From assembly GCF_000247695.1 (NCBI RefSeq), contig NW_004624743.1:4739201-4803200 (forward strand): a stretch of 64,000 bases of DNA, written 5' to 3'. Numbering within the stretch: position 1 is the stretch's first letter; each line of letters begins with the position of its first letter. Below, one piece after another: positions 58,836 through 64,000 of the stretch. Under the pieces are notes generated by a model, which saw nothing but the letters and a program-made list of their open reading frames with translations, was not told the DNA's origin and did not search any database. Source of the stretch: Heterocephalus glaber (Eukaryota; Chordata; Mammalia; Rodentia; Bathyergidae). The translations under genes were made by a program, and so were the position numbers.

Positions 58836-61631
58836 CTTTAATAATTTAAACAAATCACAGCTAACTTGGTCAGTGGGGTTTCCAACACAAAGTAGAAAGG
58901 CTCCTTCCACTGTCACAGTGATGTGTAGAGGTGGAAGAGGATGGAAGAGGGGACAGAAGGGGACGAGGGAGGTAAGGCGATGCAGAAGTGATGCGTATAA
59001 GGACCAACTCGCCAGGAAGAACACAGGTATTATGCATCACAGGATAGACCAACAGTAGAAAAGAACTAGGAGCTTTTCATATGCTAACTGAGATTTTTTT
59101 TGCGTTTACTAAGAAAGAAGTTTTTCAGGATAGAATGATGGTTGATGATACTAAGATACATGCCAACAACGGGCAAACTGAATTTCAGGGTTTCTTTGGG
59201 TTCAAATGTAGAACTTCTGGAAGATTCAAATGTCAGTTACCTTCTAGCTCATTTGCAGCCAAAGCATAAAGCGCACTTTCTGGACATTTCTTATTGAATG
59301 GTCTGAGTAAATCCAAATGCCCAGGAAACTCTAAGGTCAGTCTACATTCAAGGACAGGTAAGATGGTGAGAAAAATCATTTGTTTCATATAATTAAACCC
59401 AGTTTGTACTTCTGAATGTGGGCTGTGAATTCAAAATAGGACACGTGGGTCCCACCCACAGGGCAAACACCTCTGTGCAGGGCATTGGCTGAGGTGTCAC
59501 TCACGGGGTACAGTAGATGGAGGAGGATGGGCTCAAGGACCACAGATGCACCTGCAGAAACTGTTTTGGAAGACATGACAGCTGATTTCTGGTTCAATAG
59601 TTATTCATTGTTATGCTTTGAATGCAACATTCCCCTCATTCTACCTTTTTTGAAAGTTATCACAAACAAATTGCAAATGCATAAACTCATTTGACTCATC
59701 TTTGCAAATTATTTCTGGAGCAATTACATTGATTTACGCTGTGTGTGCATACACCCATGTAAATACACATATGCGAGTGTATCTGTGGAATTTGAGAAGA
59801 ATGCCAACAAAAAACACAATATCCAGAATCAGAAAACTTAACATACTAACTTATACAAATACTACGTTTATCTCACACAATTAATAAATGAATGTAGAAA
59901 ATACAGCGTTAAGTACAGTGCATTAACCTCTCAAGATCTATGTCATTTCTTTTCCTTCTGCTGCTGACTTTTTAATGTTAAGAGCTGGCCACTCCATTTC
60001 TAGGAATCCAGTCTCTTATTCTGGCAGGAAGAAGTAGGAAAGGTAAATAAATACATAAAAATCATGTATAAAGATTCCATCTACCCTTGTAATGCTCTTG
60101 TGGGTATCTTACCAATGTCTGTTTGTGATTCATTTTTTAGAACTGGATCATTGACTATCCTAACTCAAGAGGGAGGACATATAAATATTTTAACATTTTT
60201 CAACATTATAAGAACTCAAGGGAGAGTTAGGATGCAGATGATTTGGGGTAACTTATTATTGCTTCTACCAGAGTAAATCCATAATTCAGAGTCCTCCAAA
60301 TTCTGTAGGTGTTCCATTATTTATTACTGGAGAAGTGAACCACATAAACTTTTTTTGTGTTAGTCTTTCTACAGCTATTATAATTCAGATACTGAATAAT
60401 AACCTAAAAATAAATGAAAAGGAGAGATAAAAGACACTTCTCTTTATTTAGATAAATTATCTTATTAACAAAGATGTCTGTAACAAATATTTAATACTTG
60501 CTCAGTGAGATGATCATAACATACTTCTGCAAAATTTAATAAACAGCATTTTTTCTACTTCAGAAATTCTATAGGCTAAGAAAAGAAGATATTAAACTCT
60601 CATCCCTGAAAAAGTTCAAAGCGTGTCCAATTTCTTTGTTGTTATTGACCCAATTAACTAACAGTATAAAAACCATTATATGGTCTACTTCTCCCCTTAC
60701 AGTTTACACATTAAAGTTCCTATGTGTATATATCTGGAGCTCAACTTGAAACCCTCTTTTAATCACTCTGAGTGCTGTAGTTAGCAAAGGGTTTAATTCT
60801 CTCTGACACATCCTTAGTCACAACTATGAATACTTTTGGTAGTATTTCCTATTTTTACCATCTTCAGCGTACAAATGGAGGAAATAAGAAATATGTTATG
60901 GTTTCCTCATCTTCTCTTCTAATTGTAAAATAAATTAATTGTTATGTGAAATGTGGTGGCAATATGTTTATTCAATATGTCTAATAGTTTTGAATAAAAA
61001 CAAACTTTGCTGACCTCTGGTATATTTGTTTTAAAAACAGCACTGCTTTGTAGGAAGCCAGAACAGAGGTAGGTTTCTGTTGCTCTTAGAGGACCTGGTT
61101 ACCCAAGACAAAAATAAAAGAATGTAGGAGACACTGGATATCTTAGGCCTTGAGGTAAGGATGAGCACTTTCAATTTCAATTCAAACTTTGAAGTACTTG
61201 ATATTCTTGCAACTCCTATGGGCACTGATTGATGGAGTTGATCTTTGTACATAATAGCTATGTAAGAGGAAGAGAAAAAATAATAATGTCAGCTTAAATC
61301 AGATAGCCAGATGTACAGGTAAGTATCAGCTCATGTTTAGATAACATAAATTTGAATAAAATTGACTTCAAAAACTAAACTTTTTTCTTAAGTAGTAAGT
61401 AAATAGTACAATCCCATCTGAAGTTAAATCTGATTTTCATGGTAATTTTCCCCTTAAACATTTCCTTTATTAAGTGAAAAAATATTAAACTTGCAGAATT
61501 GTTGCTAACTGCAACTCCGGGCTTCAGTGACAGGTGGCAAAAAAGATTAGAATCACAGATGGGAAATGTGTATCCGAAAATTAAGAAATCCTTCTTCACA
61601 GTGAGATTCAGATGGTGGTATTTTCTCACAT
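58836..61631. other. 2.8 kb unassigned
   Basis: No repeats recognised. The purine-rich block at 58920-58990 and GC-balanced 59400-59570 give short open frames on both strands without domains. Confidence 0.45.
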
Positions 61632-62105
61632 AGTGCTGTAGGCTGAGCAAAAGTCCTCCCAAAATGCTCTTGTCTGGATCCCTGGAATGTATGAATACAT
61701 TAATTTAAGTGATTTACAGATGTGCAGAGGATCCCGAGATAAGGGATTATGGCAAATTATCTGAGTAATCCCAGTGTAATTGCCAGTTCCCTCATAAGAG
61801 GCTGCTAGAGAATGAGAGCCCCAAAAGAATCCATGAAAGTAAAAGTGGAAGTCAGAGGTGGGAAGATGCTGAGTGCTGGCTTGAAAGAAGGAGGAAAGGC
61901 CCAAAGGAAGGGCTAGAGGATGCAAAAGTAAAGTCCAGGAAACAGATTCCTCTCTGGAGCCTCCAGAACAAACACAGTCCCACCAGTGCCTTGATTCTTG
62001 GGCTTTTGAACTCTAGAGCCTTCTAGAATGTTGAGGAAACGTTCTAGAACGTTGTTCTCAGCCGGTATGTGAGTGGTAGTTTGTTGCAGCCACAATAGAA
62101 AATTA
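61632..62105 (+). mobile_element. MLT1-like LTR
   Basis: gtaggctgagcaaaagtcct, cccaaaatgctcttgtctgg, ccagttccctcataagaggc, tggagcctccagaacaaaca, gccttgattcttgggctttt and tagtttgttgcagccacaat agaaa follow the MLT1 order. Confidence 0.7.
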
Positions 62106-62390
62106 GTATCTGTGACATTTTGATACCATGTAGAGCAATTAAAATGATTATTGTTTGGGGTGTATCTTGGATGTCACAGTACGTGTGTTTACCTTCCAAG
62201 TGTCAGTTACCTGAGAGTTTCCTACTACCCTATCCTGTCCTCTCACATGCACTTACTAGCATTTATTTTTCAGGAAAAACACAAATGAATCCCAATTCCT
62301 CCATGTTGGTATTCCTCATAAGTACCAGGTTTTTCATTACTACTCCCATTGTACTCCCATTGGGCAAAAGTCTGGAGGAAGTATTATTCT

Positions 62391-62955
62391 TTTTTATTCC
62401 TTTTTTTTTTTTTTTTTTAACAGGCAAACCAAATGCAGGTTTATTGCATTCCAAAGGTCAGTCTTCAATTATTGGGGTTACTAATTGACTTTAATTTTTT
62501 ATGGGATTTTCAAACACTCGTAGTATATGTTCACTCTGTATGTGCTATAAAATGATTTAACAATTGGCAGTATTTCAAAAGTCTTAAAGCAAACACTGCC
62601 TTAAGGCCAAAAGCAGCAGCGATCTGTGGGATGTTGCTCAACAAGGCTGAGTCCCCCCAAGCTGGGACCAGGCATTTCTGTGCTTCAGAGCAACTCTATA
62701 ACAGAGCTAAATAAAAAGCAAAGGAATAGTACATGTTGCTGTTAGCAGTGTGTGTGTGTGGTGGGGGTTGTTTCAGTGATTTTACTTCTATCATCTGTCT
62801 CTACAAGTTGAAAATGTAGCTGGAGGACTATACCACTGTAATTGTATGGACTACACTGTATATTCATTGATAGGACAAACAAGTAGCAAAGTTATCAGAC
62901 TTCAAGCTTATTTCTTCAAATTACTTCAATTTATGCCACCCCGTACCCACATTCT
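62391..62955 (-). pseudogene. Probable processed retrocopy: 3' UTR of an unidentified mRNA
   Basis: Read on the minus strand, the unit ends gcaataaacctgcatttggt, ttgcctgtt and then A18 (T-run at 62401-62418). The AATAAA (complement of 62440-62445) lies 21 nt before the tail, the spacing of a genuine mRNA 3' end. tattattct at 62382 and 62956 could be a 9 bp target-site duplication, which would set the left and right ends; this is weak. No open frame is visible, so it appears to be 3' UTR only (5'-truncated). The parent gene is not recognised. Confidence 0.6.
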
Positions 62956-63689
62956 TATTATTCTGCCCAACAACAAGCAGTGTCTTATAACTTACGGACT
63001 TCAATTGAAGTTCCATTCAACACTTTTTTGCCTCTTATCAAAAGATATTGACAGTGAGTGGCAATTCAGACAACCCTGAAGACCTTGGGAATCAGTCTGT
63101 TCTTTTGCTTAACACATGTGCTTCTTTGCCTCAGGACAGTGAAGAACAAAATTTAGGAAAGATTACCGGGTATTCACATTTAGAAGAAAACTGTATCCAT
63201 ATTGTTTAAATGGTTTAAAATATTTTTGTGTTTTCTCTATGTGTCTTAACATTACTTTCCCCATGGTTTGATATTTAATATCATTTGCTATTTTACTAAT
63301 GAAATGACATTTAATTTCATTTGGAAAAATTTTATTATTATGCCATGGTATTTGATCAACAGATGATACTTTGATTTAGCATATTATATATTGATTTAGT
63401 TATACTTTCATATATTATGAGTTTATATAGATCTCTCACTATATAAATATATATATGTCTACGTGTTAATATACGTGTATACTCTTAGCATTTTGTGCTC
63501 CAAAATTTTAAAGTCTAAAGACCATACAATTATCTGAACAAACCTCAAAATTTCAAATATATCATTTTCATGGAGATGCAAATGAATTAAGCAGTTAATG
63601 CAATACTTTCTGAAAATAATCTTTAATGATTTTTAATTATAGAAATTAAATTGCATAATAAGTACTAATGGCACTTCTTTCAGCTGCTC
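62956..63689. other. AT-rich unassigned sequence
   Basis: No feature seen. Confidence 0.5.
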
Positions 63690-64000
63690 ATTCTCTCATT
63701 CAGAGGTCATAGAATTAAAAGATTCTGTACTTCTCTGTTATATTCCATTGATTATTATATGTTTTTCCTTACGCCCACACTGCCTTGATTACTGTAGCTT
63801 TAGAGGAAGTCTTAAAATTAGGTAATAGATGTCTTCCAACACTGTTTTTTTTTCTTTTTACTTTTCTAGGTCCTTTGTACTCCTAATAACTTTTAAATTT
63901 CAATATCCAATTCTTCATTTATAGCAAGTATACATAGACCTGAATTTTTATATATACCTTGTGTTTTCTAATCCTGCTAAATTCAAATACAAGTTCTAGG
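63690..64000 (-). mobile_element. Old L1 ORF2 fragment running off the right edge
   Basis: cactgccttgattactgtag, ctttagaggaagtcttaaaa, taggtcctttgtactcct: antisense ORF2. Diverged and not open. Confidence 0.75.

Noticed and set aside
1..64000. A novel multi-gene biological system
   Set aside because: No clustered cellular coding genes were found. The window is explained by transposons, microsatellites and unassigned non-coding DNA.

Overview
The window is mammalian nuclear DNA from a rodent, most likely a hystricognath (guinea-pig or mole-rat group). It is AT-rich and depleted in CpG, with no bacterial-type gene packing and many short dimeric and tetrameric microsatellites. Its youngest repeats are ID-type SINEs derived from tRNA-Ala, carrying a gatttagctcagtgg A-box region and a gagttcgatccc B box. 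There are also older ID-B1 composite SINEs, degraded L1 fragments and many MaLR/ERVL-type LTRs. The clade call rests on SINE style alone and is an inference.

I found no exon of a recognisable cellular protein gene. The stretches that read open for 60-160 codons lie in repeats or AT-rich DNA and look like chance. One clear coding piece exists: the first 116 codons of an L1 ORF1 on the minus strand, starting at 350 and still open where the window begins. The region is best read as intergenic DNA or part of a very large intron.

Layout. 1-535: 5' end of an L1 (minus). 2.2-6.2 kb: old minus-strand L1 pieces interrupted by a duplicated block, an ID SINE and a MaLR LTR. 3143-3747 and 9988-10589: two direct copies of one ~600 bp block. 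10.8-11.7 kb: L1 3' UTR split by an ID SINE, then an LTR. 12.9-13.3 kb: a CpG-rich block with a perfect 18 bp triplication. 15.3-17.3 kb: L1 and a Tigger1-type DNA transposon fragment. 18.6-23.9 kb: two LTRs and a long old L1 carrying a TTTC tract and two IDs. 26-32.7 kb: composite SINEs, L2, LTRs and L1 pieces. 33.9-35.25 kb: a repeat-free block that is a candidate conserved regulatory element. 35-50 kb: sparse repeats, with a mildly CpG-enriched unassigned patch at 41.4-42.6 kb. 50.9-53.6 kb: a nested stack of L1, SINE and LTR, including an apparent L1 inversion. 54-64 kb: L1 3' ends, IDs, an MLT1-like LTR, a probable retrocopy with poly(A) signal and tail, and a last L1 piece running off the right edge.

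Family names come from recalled consensus resemblance and were not computed. Boundaries of old repeats are good to tens of bases. Boundaries of ID SINEs with target-site duplications are good to a few bases.
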